Assembly: GCA_963821735.1 (NCBI GenBank)
Contig: CAWGFK010000002.1
Span: 868,001-932,000 of the forward strand
Direction: 5' to 3'
Length of the DNA: 64,000 nt
From: Laspinema sp963821735
Lineage (GTDB): Bacteria; Cyanobacteriota; Cyanobacteriia; Cyanobacteriales; Laspinemataceae
Part shown: positions 47,565-58,929 of the stretch, in pieces
How the letters are laid out: every line of letters starts with the position of its first letter
Numbering within the stretch: position 1 is the first letter of the stretch
Position numbers and translations under genes: made by a program
Notes under the pieces: generated by a model
What the model was told of the DNA's origin: nothing
The model's database searches: none
Seen by the model: the letters and a program-made list of their open reading frames with translations, nothing else

Positions 47565-49770
47565 TCAAACCACCTGAAACGTAATCGATAAAGCCGCCAT
47601 TTGCTCCGTTTGAGCAATCCGAGAACGCGGGTCAAACGAAGCCGTAATATTGCGAGTTTGGTTCAAATCGGCCCATAAATTTTCCACCGCCGAAACCGAT
47701 TCCTCTTCCAACCCTAAAACCCCCTCCCTTGTCCCTCGCGCTGCGGCAATTTGTTGTAACTGTTGCAGGGAAGTCCGCAACGGAGATAAACTGGCGATCG
47801 CCAAAATTTCAGCCGTCCCCAAAGGCGGTGAAATCGTCAACTTAAACGGGTCCCGATTGCCATCCGGAATCAATCGCGTTTCCCCTGCCTTCACCAACGC
47901 TGCATCAACCCCTGCCGTCCAACTATTCGGAAAAACCACCACCAATTCCCCGGTTGTCGTAATCACCAACAAAGTCACATACAAATCCCGACTCTCCCCA
48001 TTCGTAACCTCACACTGCACCTCCACCCCCACAGGAATCTGAGAAATCTCTCCCCCGTTCAACGTCCCGACTTCAGTCGTTCTCCCATTCCCCCCTCGCG
48101 CCGTAAATGCACTCGCCGCAAACTGCGCCTGAGACCCCTGCAACACTTTCAACCCCATTGATACATTCAACCGAGAGGATTCCGCATTCAAAGTCAGCTT
48201 CACCAATCGCGCCGCTAACAATGCCCGAAACTTACTCTTGAGGCGATCGCACCCCGCAACCACCGACTCTCCCACCGCCCCAAACGAACCCGGAATCAAA
48301 TCCAAACCCGCACCATATAACCCCAAACTCCCCACTGCCGGAACCTCCGCCACCCCGGATTCCCGAACCTCCTGATGTAGCGCCTCCGTCATCCGTCCCA
48401 AAATATAATGCACCTCGGTTTCCCCCAACGGCAACGCTTCCATCCGTTCCACCGCAGCAACTGCCTGTTTTGCTGCCTCCAACTCTCCCCCCAACGACTC
48501 ATCCAACCCAATCCGCAACGTGAGGTTTTCGGGAATCGCCCGCGCCTGTTCCTGCAACAGCGCACCGGGTTGCAATCCTGCCGAAGGTGTGACTGCCTTC
48601 CCCTGCGCCACCAACCCCTGCCGTGACTCAATTTGCACCAATCCCCCTGCATCTGCCTCCGTCGCCACCGTAAACACCGCATTGCTATTAAACGCCGCCA
48701 ACGACTGCGGGTCAATTCCCCCTAACCACAGTTCCAGGCGATCGCCATTCACTGCCGTAATCACCGCCTCTGCCGGAGTTGGACTGTACCGGCAGGAAAT
48801 AAGTCGGTTTCGATTCATTCCCGCTTCCCGGTTTAACCTCCATCTCCGGAACTTGCTGAGTCGAAGAAATCCGCGAGGTACTGCGCGCAGCATTCCCTAA
48901 CACCGTCTGCACCGTGTGACTGCCGGTTTGCTGCCAGAGATACTGAGTGAGAACATAAGTAAACGCCCCGGCAAAAAATCCCTCAAACGGGGCATCTGCC
49001 GCCAATTGCGTATCCGATGCTGAAGCAATCACCACCCCTTTCGCCACTCCCTTTTGCCGGTCCTCCACAAACTTTTCTTGTGAGAATCCCAACTTAGACA
49101 CCCACTGCTGATGATATTCTTGTTCCTCCAAATTGGGATAATCTCCGCCAGGAATTGCTCGAATCGTCAAATTCCCCCGCTTGCCACCCCCGGAATGACA
49201 ACTATCTAAAACTACTGTAATATTTTCCGTATTAATTGCCGACATCCACAGAAACAAACTCGCCCCCATAATATCAGAAACCATCGCCTGACCTTCTTGG
49301 ATTAATGCAGTGCGATCGCTGGGAACAAAGGTACTATTCAACCGTTCCCGTGGATTCCCCAACGGATTATAAGGATTAACCACCTGTGCACCATGTCCCG
49401 AAAAATGGAACACCACCACATCCCCCGGTTTTGCCTGAGCAATTAAATGAGATTCCACCGCCTCAATTAATCCCCTCCGAGTCGGTTTAATCGCTGTGTC
49501 ATCCGTCACCATTAAAATATCCTGGGGATTAAATCCAAACCGATGAATCAACAACTCTCGCTGTAACTCAACATCGGTAATACATCCCCGTAATGGACTA
49601 ACCTGAGCCTGAGAATAGTCATTAATTCCCACCAACAAAGCCAACTTGCGCGGCGTATTCTGAGCCAAAACCTGAGCATATCGTAATCCGTGGCGCTGAA
49701 TTTCTAATTGACTCCATCCTAAAGCCGCTAAAGCCGCCCCTGCACCTTGAAGAAAATAACGACGTTTCAT
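47565..49770 (-). pseudogene. Caspase (peptidase C14)-DUF4384 protein with one frameshift
   Basis: Start ATG 49770 has AAGGAG close upstream and gives KRRYFLQGAGAALAAL, a twin-arginine-like signal. The C14 domain (about residues 40-300) shows FHFSGHGAQV (His126) and VVLDSCHSGGG (Cys191), the catalytic dyad. Near 48790 the frame changes from ...KPTYFLPVQ to YSPTPAEAVITAV; removing one base gives 734 aa. The second half holds DUF4384 (VEVQCEVTNGESRDLYVTLLVI...VVFPN). Metacaspase-like enzymes cut after Arg or Lys. Export suggests action outside the cytoplasm. Upstream of the CHAT gene, same strand. Confidence 0.85.
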
Positions 49771-50198
49771 AACACTCCTTTTGTTAAAGTTTGTTAACAA
49801 TTCCCGAGAGTCGGAACCCAGACCAGATTTCCTCAATTTTACCCCAAGAGTTCCTCAAAGTCACCTGATTTAGTCAGGAGTTCATCAAAATCTATCGAGA
49901 ATCTCGGCTAAATCATGATATTAAGAAATAATAAGAAATCGGGACAATTCATTTTAGACCTGTGCTAGGGTAGGTTAAGAGAATCAAAAGCTATGTTTGT
50001 AGCACTACAGGAGAAGCTAGATGATTTAACTCACGGTTCCGGTAGACTAGCCCGATTCCCCCGGCTGCTCAACCTCAAATTCATAAATGTGGGCAGTTTA
50101 GCAATGGGTAAAAGAGCGGATTGATTGCCATTCCCGTCAGGGAAATCCAGTGGAAAGACTAGGTATTTTTCGCAATATTAGAACACCAGGGAGCAACC
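49771..50198. other. Divergent spacer between caspase and TPR genes
   Basis: No gene seen; AT-rich with likely promoters for both sides. Confidence 0.5.
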
Positions 50199-51357
50199 AT
50201 GCCACAATCCGTGAATGACCTCTCATCATCCCCCGAAGTAAACGCTCGCAATTGGGGAAAGTTGACGACTAAACTCGCAATTGGGGGATTACTCTGTCTG
50301 GGATGGTTTGGACCACAGTATTGGCAAAACCACCAAGATTATCAGCGGGGAGAGCAAGCGTATCGTCAAGCGGAATGTCAGGAGGCGATCGCCAACTTTC
50401 AGAAAGTCATCCAGCGCGAACTTCCCATCTTCATGAAGAGTCACACTCAAACTGCTAATGCCCGAACCCGGGAATGTCAAGACTATTTAGAGGCGGTGAA
50501 CCCGGAAGAGAAGGGAGATTTTCCAGCAGCACTCCTCGCCTACAATGATTTTATCAACCAGTATCGTCGCACCGATTTAGTCGATTCGATTCAACAAAAA
50601 GCCCGAAAGCTATTGGACGAGAAAACCCCCGATGTCCTGGTGAATCCTGTGCTGTGCCAACAATTAGATGAGTTTCTCAAAACCAAACTAATTCGCAATA
50701 GTGCAGAACAGTTTCCCCCCTTGTACCACGCTTGTGGAGAGGCGTATGTCCAAGCGGGAGACCATGCCAGTGCCATTGAAATCTATGAACAATTTCTCCA
50801 ACTCTATCTTCAACATCACCTGAGTTCCGCTGTAGAAATAGCCTTAATTCAAACCCTGATCGCGGATGCCGAAGCCAAAGGCGCGACGGAAATTCCCCAA
50901 CCTCTTGCGGTGGGACAAACCCTGTTCGGTTATACAGAAGTCGAGATCCAGAACGACTCCCCCACCACCTTGGAGTTTACATTTGCCGGGGCCAAACCGG
51001 GCTTTTCAGAGATGACACCCTGCTTCAACTGTCAGACGGAGAAGAGAAATATCGCATTTTGCCCTGAATGTGAGATTTACCAGACAGAGGCAGAAACACC
51101 AGAAGGCTGTCCGAATAAGGCCCGTGCAACGATTCCAGCTTAAACCAGGAGGCTATGAGATAGTCGTCAACTCCGTGGGGGACGTGAAAACCTATCCATT
51201 TAGAGGTCAGTGGAGTTTAGACGATGGGGTGAAGTATCGCATCTGCTTTATCGTGGTGGATTTTCCCATACCAGACAACCAAAACAATTTGCCAGAGGGC
51301 GATCGCATACCCGCAGACAGTAGCGAACCCAATGGGGATGCTGAGTTGGGTTTTTGA
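50199..51357 (+). pseudogene. Membrane-anchored TPR protein with Cys cluster, one frameshift
   Basis: An N-terminal membrane helix (LAIGGLLCLGWFGPQYW, about residues 27-43) is followed by TPR-like helices (YRQAECQEAIANFQKVI; HASAIEIYEQFLQLY). Then comes a segment with C-x2-C...C-x2-C (CFNCQTEKRNIAFCPEC), zinc-ribbon-like. At about 51117 an extra G shifts the frame; without it the chain continues PVQRFQLKPGGYEIVVNSVGD into a beta domain and ends at 51357 (385 aa). It may scaffold the neighbouring proteases; no direct evidence. Confidence 0.75.
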
Positions 51358-51522
51358 TTGAGGTTGCGATCGGCGCGCTCCCAGAAGACCATAGCAACTA
51401 TTGTTGCTACAAAAATGTCATACTCTCTGCTCCCCATTCACCCAATCTAAATCACCATCATGTCTGAAAAATCACTTTTTCATTCTTTGTCCATTTCACA
51501 CAAAAAATTAGGAGGCAAAAAA

Positions 51523-52182
51523 ATGTTGCGTCAATGGTTGTTGCTTCTGTCGCGTCAAGGTCTAACTCTAGCGATAACGGTACTGTTGTGGTCAATTTTA
51601 GCTGCTGCTGGTTCGGCGAGTAAGAGGGATATGCCCTTAACATCCAATGTAAATAATGAGGGTGTACTTTCTCAAGATCCTCTTAATCCTCTTAGAGGAT
51701 TGGAGTCAGGAGCTTATTTACTACTTCAAGAAGGAATAGAACTATTTGAAGAACAAACCACGGATTCTGTTGAGAAAAGTTTAGAGCAGTTTCAAGTTGC
51801 ATTACAAGCGTATGAAATGGTAGGAGATATATCATATCAAAGTTTAACGCTGATGATGATAGGTAAAGCGAACCAATATCTTGAAGATTTTGAAAATGCT
51901 TTGATCAACTACGAGGAAGCTTTATTGAGGGCACGGCAAATAGAAAACAGAAAAATAGAGGGTATTGTTTTGTTGCAGGTAGCTTCGCTTTATTATGAAT
52001 TAATAGAATTTGATAAGGCTATAGCTCTAAACCTTGCATCTTATTTAATTTTTCGAGACATTGGAGAGGAAGAATTGATGCTTATTCCTATGGAGCGTAT
52101 TACTTCCATCGATCCATCAATTTTCGAGAATTTCCAAATTTGGGAGGAAGAGGAAAATCGCAAAAATCCTTCTTCAAACTAG
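51523..52182 (+). CDS. Small exported TPR-like protein
   Basis: 219 aa from ATG 51523 with AGGAGG upstream. Signal MLRQWLLLLSRQGLTLAITV matches that of the TPR-CHAT protein at 58930 (MVRQWLLLLSRPALALGITL), so the two likely share ancestry. Two or three TPR-like helices follow (SLEQFQVALQAYEMVGDI; DFENALINYEEALLRA). No catalytic domain. It resembles the TPR part of a CHAT protein that lost, or never had, its protease. Confidence 0.7.
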   Translation: MLRQWLLLLSRQGLTLAITVLLWSILAAAGSASKRDMPLTSNVNNEGVLSQDPLNPLRGLESGAYLLLQEGIELFEEQTTDSVEKSLEQFQVALQAYEMVGDISYQSLTLMMIGKANQYLEDFENALINYEEALLRARQIENRKIEGIVLLQVASLYYELIEFDKAIALNLASYLIFRDIGEEELMLIPMERITSIDPSIFENFQIWEEEENRKNPSSN

Positions 52183-52554
52183 CACTTTAGCACCCAATGT
52201 AAATGCCTCAAATCAATAAGATATTTTTTTGAGATGCTTACTGCAAAAAATATTAACAGTCTGCATCTTATGGAGAATCTTACGGCCATATGTAGCAGCG
52301 TAGAGCATCTCCCTTAACCTCTTCTCTTCTATAGATGCAAGTGTCGGTCATTTGATGCGTTTACCCTGGTAAGTAGTCATGCATAATTGCACGTACTGCC
52401 TCCTGAAACCTTTATTGGGCAAGGGGTCTTGAAAAGAGATCTGATGCAATTATATTGGCACGGGTGCTTACAACAGGTATGTTCTGTCCGCTGGAAAAGA
52501 GACCCGCACTGGGAATGACACTTGCGTAAATCCTGAACCAATCCAACAACAATC
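52183..52554. other. Spacer upstream of the WD40-CHAT gene
   Basis: No gene seen; presumably promoter of the WD40-TPR-CHAT gene. Confidence 0.5.
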
Positions 52555-55500
52555 ATGCGCCGAAAAAACACCCGAAAAATCCATCCCTCTCTCATCGTCC
52601 TCATCAGCGCGATTTTTGCCACCGTCACCAATACCCCCATAAGCGCCCAACGGAAGATTCCTGAACTGTTTCAGGCATCAGCAACAGCAAGTTCCACTGA
52701 TATGGGTGACACACACCCTGTGCAGGCATTTGGCGGACAACTCGCGGTGTTCCTTGGGCATACGGATGCTCTCTATAGTGCAGTATTTAGCCCTGATGGT
52801 CGCCAAATCCTCACTGCTGGCGATACAACCGCCCGCTTATGGGATACCTCTAACAGTCTCGTAGCCCTACTCGATGGGCATAACGATTGGATGGCGAGTG
52901 CAGTATTTAGCCCCGATGGCAGCCAAATCCTCACGGTTAGTACCGAGGGAACTGATCGAACTGGAACTGCACGCTTATGGGATACCTCTGGCAATCTCCT
53001 AGCCCATTTCGAGGGGCATCAGGGTTATGTCACCAGTGCATCCTTTAGCCCTGATGGTCGCTACATTCTTACGGCTAGTTGGGATAAAACCGCCCGCTTA
53101 TGGAATACCTCTGGCAGTCTCGTAGCCCTACTTGAGGGGCATAAGGATTGGATTAATAGTGCATCCTTTAGCCCCGATGGCAACCACATCCTTACTGCTA
53201 GTGATGATGGAACTACCCGCTTATGGGATACCAAGGGCAATCTCCTAGTCCAGTTCGAGGGGCATGAGAGTTATGTCAACAGTGCATCCTTTAGCCCTGA
53301 TAGCAGCCAAATCCTCACTGCTAGTGATGATCGAACTGCCCGCTTATGGGATACCAAGGGCAATCTTCTAGCTGTCTTCCGGGGGCATGAAGGTGGGGTC
53401 AACAGTGCATCCTTTAGCCCCGATGGCAACCACATCCTTACTGCTGGTAATGATGGAACTGCCCGCTTATGGGATACCAAGGGCAATCTCATAGCCGTAC
53501 TCGATGGACATAACGATCAGGGCATCAGTGCAGTATTTAGCCCCGATGGCAGCCAAATTCTCACCACTGGAGATAAAACTGCCCGCTTGTGGGATACCGC
53601 TGGCAATCTCCTTGCCTTGTTCCCGGGGCATGAGGGTAGTGTCACGAGTGCAGTATTTAGCCCCGATGGCCGCCAAATCCTCACCGCTGGGGATGATAAA
53701 ACCGCCCGCTTATGGGATTTATCAGCAGCAATTGCCATCCAAACCGAGCAAATGGCAGCCCTACAGGCTGTTGAGAAAGGCCTGTCTGAGAATACAGCCC
53801 AATTAGCAAAGTTCCAGGGGCATGAGAATGGTGTCAACAGTGTATCCTTTAGCCCCGATGGCCGCCAAATCCTCACCGCTGGGGATGATAAAACCGCCCG
53901 CCTATGGGATACCTCTGGCAATCTTCTAGCTGTCTTCCGGGGGCATATGAGGAGTGTCAACAGTGCATCCTTTAGCCCTGATGGCAGCCAAATCCTCACT
54001 GCTAGTGATGATGGAACTGCCTGCTTATGGGATACCTCTGGCAATCTTCTAGCTGTCTTCCGGATCCAGATGCAGACGGCTCTTGTCTATAGAGCATCCT
54101 TTAGCCCTGATGGCAGCCACATCCTTACTGCTTCTGATAAAACCGCCCGCTTATGGGATACCTCTGGCAACCTCCTAGCCCAGTTCCAGGGGCATGAGGA
54201 TAGTGTCACCAGTGCAGTATTTAGCCCCGATGGTCGTCAAATCCTCACCGCTAGTTGGGATAAAACCGCCCGCCTGTGGGATACCTCTGGCAATCTTTTA
54301 GCCGTACTCGATGGGCATAACGGTTGGCTTGACAGTGCAGTATTTAGCCCCGATGGTCGTCAAATCCTTACCGCCAGCAATAAAACTATCCGCTTATGGG
54401 ATAGTGCTGGCAATCTTTTAGCCGTGTTTCGGGGGCATAACGATCAGGTCAACAGTGCATCCTTTAGCCCCGATGGCAGCCAAATCCTCACCGCTAGTTG
54501 GGATGGAACCGCCCGCTTATGGGATAGTGCTGGCAATCTTTTAGCCGTGTTTCGGGGGCATAATGATCGGGTCAACAGTGCATCCTTCAGCCCCGATGGC
54601 AGTCAAATCCTCACCGCTAGTGGGGATGGAACTGCCCGCTTATGGGATTTGTCAGCAGCAATTGCCATCCAATCTGAGCAAATGGCAGCTCTGCAAACTG
54701 TTGAGAAAGGCCAGTCTGAGAATACCGCCCAATTAGCAAAATTCCAGGGGCATAATGATCGGGTCACCAGTGCATCCTTTAGTCCCGATGGCAGCCACAT
54801 CCTCACCGCTAGTTGGTGGGATAAAACCGCCCGGCTGTGGGATACCTCTGGCAATCTCCTAGCCGTGTTCCGGGAGCATGAGAGTTATAGTGCATCCTTT
54901 AGCCTCGATGGTCGCCACATCCTCATCGGTAACGATAAAACCGCCCGCTTATGGGATCTGTCTGGTAATCTTCTAGTCATGTTTCGGGGGCATAACCATC
55001 GGGTCACCAGTGTATCCTTTAGTCCCGATGGCAGCCACATCCTCACCTCTAGCGGTAAAACCGCCCGTCTTTGGGATACCTTTGGCAATCTCAAAGCCGG
55101 GCTCTTGGGGCATCAGGGTGATGTCAGTAGTGCATCCTTTAGCCCCGATGGCCGCCAAATCCTTACCTCTAGCGATAAAACCGCCCGCCTGTGGGATATT
55201 TCTGGCAAAGAATTAGCCGTGTTTCGGGGGCATAATGATCGGGTCACCAGTGCATCCTTTAGTCCCAATAGTCGCCAAATCCTCACGGCTAGTGGGGATC
55301 AAACCGCCCGCCTATGGGATACCTCTGGCAATCTCGTAGCCGTACTCGAAGGGCATGAGGATAGTGTCACGAGTGCAGTATTTAGCCCCGATGACAGCCA
55401 AATCCTTACGGCTAGTATCGATGGAACCGCTCGCTTATGGGATACCGCTGGCAATCTCCTAGCCGTGTTCCGAGGGCATGATGGTGGGGTTTACAGTGCA

Positions 55501-58163
55501 TCCTTTAGCCCCAATAGTCGCCAAATCCTCACGGCTAGTATCGATGGAACCGCTCGCTTATGGGATACCGCTGGCAATCTCCTAGCCGTGTTCCGGGGGC
55601 ATGAGGATAGTGTCACCAGTGCATCCTTTAGCTCCGATAGTAGCCAAATCCTCACGGCTAGTGATGATGGAACTGCCCGCTTATGGGATGTATCAGCAGG
55701 AATCCAAGTCTCTGCTCCTGAAGTCGCTCTGAGAACAGGAATCCAACTGTATTCGGAAGGAACTGTCGAATCAATACAACTGGCGCTTCAAAAATTACAA
55801 GAGTCTCTCCAACTCTATGAGAAAGCAGGAAACTCTGTCCAATCCGCCGAAGCTTTATTCTACATCGGCAATATTTCTACCAGTTTCGGCCAATTCCAAA
55901 CAGCTCTCGACTCTTACATCCAAGCTTTATCTTTATCACAGCAAACTGGTGCCAAAGCACAAGAAGCCTCTATCCTCAACAGTTTGGGTCAAATCTATAA
56001 TGATTTAGCCGACCCGAAAACTGCCCTCGATTACTATAACCAAGCATTGCCTTTGTGGTATCAACTCAACGAGCGAGGAGAAGTAGCCGCTACCCACGAC
56101 AACATTGGTGGATTTTATACTACCTTAGAACAGTGGCAAAACGCCCTGGACTCTTATAACGAAGCCCTGACTATCTCTAAACCGGAGGCAACAAAGCGGC
56201 AGAAACAGAAGCATTGATGGGGATTGGCAGCATTTATATCCCCACCAAACAATGGGCAGCCGCCCTCAATGCCTACAACCAAGCCTTGATTGTCGCCCAG
56301 TACATAGACAACAAAAACCAGCAAGCAACCATCCTCAACCAAATCGGAACGATTCAATCAGCCTTGGGTCAAGACTCAGCGGCGCGAGAATCCTATAGCC
56401 AAGCCTTATCCCTCTCACGCGAGGTCGGTTACAAAGGGGAAGAAGCTCGCATCCTCTACCATCAAGCCCTCTTAAACCGTCAGCAAAATAATCTCACCGC
56501 CGCCCAAACCGATATCGAAGCAGCGATCGCCATTATCGAAGACCTCCGCAGTCAAATCAACAGCGAAAAGCTCCGCCAATCTTACTTCGCCCAAAACCAA
56601 TCGTATTACGAATTCTACACCGACCTGCTGATGCAACTGCACCAGCAAAACCCGGATAAAGGCTACGACAAACAAGCTCTCAACGTCAGCGAACGCGCCC
56701 GCGCTCGCACCTTGTTAGAAATTCTCGCCGAAGCCAATGCCGATATCCGCACTGGTGTTGACCCCGAATTGCGTGAACAGGAAGCAAACTTACAGCAGCG
56801 CATCAATGCCACCGAATCCCGGCGCATGGAATTGCTCTCCGGTGAACATACTCCAGAAGAAGCTAATGCTATCAAACAAGAACTGGATACTTTGTTGCGG
56901 CAATTGGATGAATTAAGAGCGCAAATCCGTCAAACCTCTCCCCGTTATGCTGCCCTGACTCAACCCCAACCCCTGACAAGCGAACAAATTCAGCAGCAGG
57001 TACTCGACAAGGATACCTTACTCTTACAATATTCCCTGGGTACAGACCGCAGTTTCCTCTGGGCTGTCACTCCCGACAGTTTAACCGTCTACGAGTTACC
57101 ACCCCGCGCTGAAATTGAGGAACTGGCAGAACAATTTTACCTGTTAATGCAAAATCCGGGCTATCGGGGCGAAAGTCGCAATATTACGGTCTCTCCTAAC
57201 CTCCCCAAAGTCAATGCTTCCGCTACCCAATTGAGTGAGGTATTGCTCTCTCCCATTGCGGATAAACTAGCAGGAAAGCGGTTGTTAGTCGTCCCCGATG
57301 GCGCGTTGAATTTTATCCCATTTGCGGCATTACCCACCCCAGGACAAGAGGATTTGACGCCGTTGTTAGTAAACCATGAAATTGTCCATCTGCCCTCTTC
57401 CTCAACCTTGGCAATTCTGCGTCAAGACGAACCCCGACAATCTGCACCGCAAACCGTTGCTTTAATTGCCGATCCGGTATTTGAACCAGACGACAGCCGG
57501 GTAACGGGAGAAACTGTTGTTGCCAACTCAGATTCCCGTCGGGTGGTGGTGAATCGTTCTGCTGATACGATTATCGGACATCCAATTCCCCGACTGAAAG
57601 GCACTCGCGAGGAAGCGGATGCGATTTTAGCCTTAGTGCCCGACAATGCTGCGATGGAAGCATTTAATTTCGATGCCTCTCGCGCCACGGTGACGCAAAC
57701 CGATTTAACCCAATATCAAATGGTACATTTTGCCACACATGGGTTTGTGAATAGCACTACACCGGAACTCTCAGGCATTGTGTTATCCCTAGTCGATGAA
57801 GTTGGCAATGTGGTGGATGGATTTCTGCGCCTGCATGACATTTTCAACCTGAAGTTGAATGCGAAAGTGGTGGTACTTTCTGCCTGTCAAACTGGACTGG
57901 GGGAATCCATTCGCGGTGAGGGTTTGGTGGGGTTGACTCGCGGATTTATGTATGCCGGTGCTCCCCGTTTGGTGGTGTCGTTATGGAGTGTGGATGATGC
58001 AGCAACGGCAGCGCTGATGTCGAAGTTTTATGAAAAAATCCTCTCCCAAAACCTCACCCCAGCCCAAGCGTTGCGGGAGGCACAATTGGAAATGTGGCAA
58101 ACCGAGGAGTGGAAGTCTCCCTATTTTTGGGCGGCGTTTACTTTGCAGGGGGAATGGAAATAA
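52555..58163 (+). pseudogene. Exported WD40-TPR-CHAT protease, one frameshift
   Basis: ATG 52555 leads a signal-like segment (SLIVLISAIFATVTNTPISA). Residues 60-1050 hold 23 WD40 units, each with F-S-P-D-G-R/S-x-I-L-T-A and T-A-R-L-W-D. After units 8 and 15 a helical insert (LSAAIAIQTEQMAALQAVEK type) interrupts them, giving groups of 8, 7 and 8, i.e. three probable propellers. TPRs follow. Near 56187 one base is missing (SKPE-G-NKAAETEAL in the repaired frame); adding it gives 1869 aa. The end is a CHAT domain with His in VHFATHGFV and Cys in VLSACQTGLG. WD40 may sense a ligand that frees the protease. Confidence 0.85.
52740..55710 (+). repeat. WD40-coding tandem repeat of about 120 bp
   Basis: Units are very alike in DNA, with recurring stretches such as CTTTAGCCCCGATGGCAGCC and GCCCGCTTATGGGATACC, so slippage and recombination are likely. 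Confidence 0.85.
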
Positions 58164-58291
58164 GGGGGTTGGTGATGGGGCGCGGGCTGTCTGTGTCCCG
58201 CTATATCAGAGAGTATTCAGCGCGATCGCCTCCTCTCAAACTGGGGGATTTCCAAGCATTAAACCGTTCCTTTCAATCAAAAACCAGAGTC

Positions 58292-58615
58292 ATGAATAAA
58301 AATTATGTAGAAGTCAACACAATCCGCGAATTAGGCTTTTCTTGGCCGCCTTCCCATTGCCCATCGGCGAGTATTGTTGTGGATGAACAGGGCAGAATTG
58401 ACCTCAATGCAACCCTTCATAACGTGCAGGCGATGATGCATCAGGAAACTCAATTAGCAGCAGACTCCCGACACTATACGTCCAAGTATGAGGTATCCCT
58501 GCTGGACTATTTGGATTTTAAAGATAGCCGCAGTGAGCATCAGGAAAAAGCAGCCGAATATAAACAAGCAGTCCAAAGTTTAGAGAAAATTCGGCAGGCA
58601 GGCCAAAGCGATTAA
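58292..58615 (+). CDS. Hypothetical protein
   Basis: 107 aa from ATG 58292. Lacks recognisable motifs; includes PPSHCPSASIVVDEQGRIDLN and an acidic, helical end (HQEKAAEYKQAVQSLEKI). Follows the WD40-CHAT gene by 128 bp, and could be its partner. The start is uncertain, since the open frame extends to 58094. Confidence 0.5.
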   Translation: MNKNYVEVNTIRELGFSWPPSHCPSASIVVDEQGRIDLNATLHNVQAMMHQETQLAADSRHYTSKYEVSLLDYLDFKDSRSEHQEKAAEYKQAVQSLEKIRQAGQSD

Positions 58616-58929
58616 ACGCAGAAGTGACGCACTCACTCCAGAGGGATTGTGGTGGACAGTACCCCTGCGGCGAAAACCCGTTTGCACATTCACCAAATGA
58701 GCAAGCCCACTCAACCGGGCTTGCTGTAAAAGTGGCTACAACCCTGAAGCTGATTCCAAAGCAAAATGAGGCTGCTCAATCTGTAGCAAAGTGCTCTTTT
58801 CTGCCAATTCATTGGGTGTGGAATCCATTCAGGGGTAAGCCCGGTTATCCAGCCAATTCTCTCAATCCCAGTCCTTTTCCTAACCTAAATCTTTCTGTAC
58901 CTATTTTCACAAAACAAGGAGTCAAAACA
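58616..58929. other. Spacer with a strong hairpin
   Basis: AGCAAGCCC / GGGCTTGCT (58700-58725) is a probable terminator without a T-tract. The remainder is upstream DNA of the TPR-CHAT gene. Confidence 0.55.
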
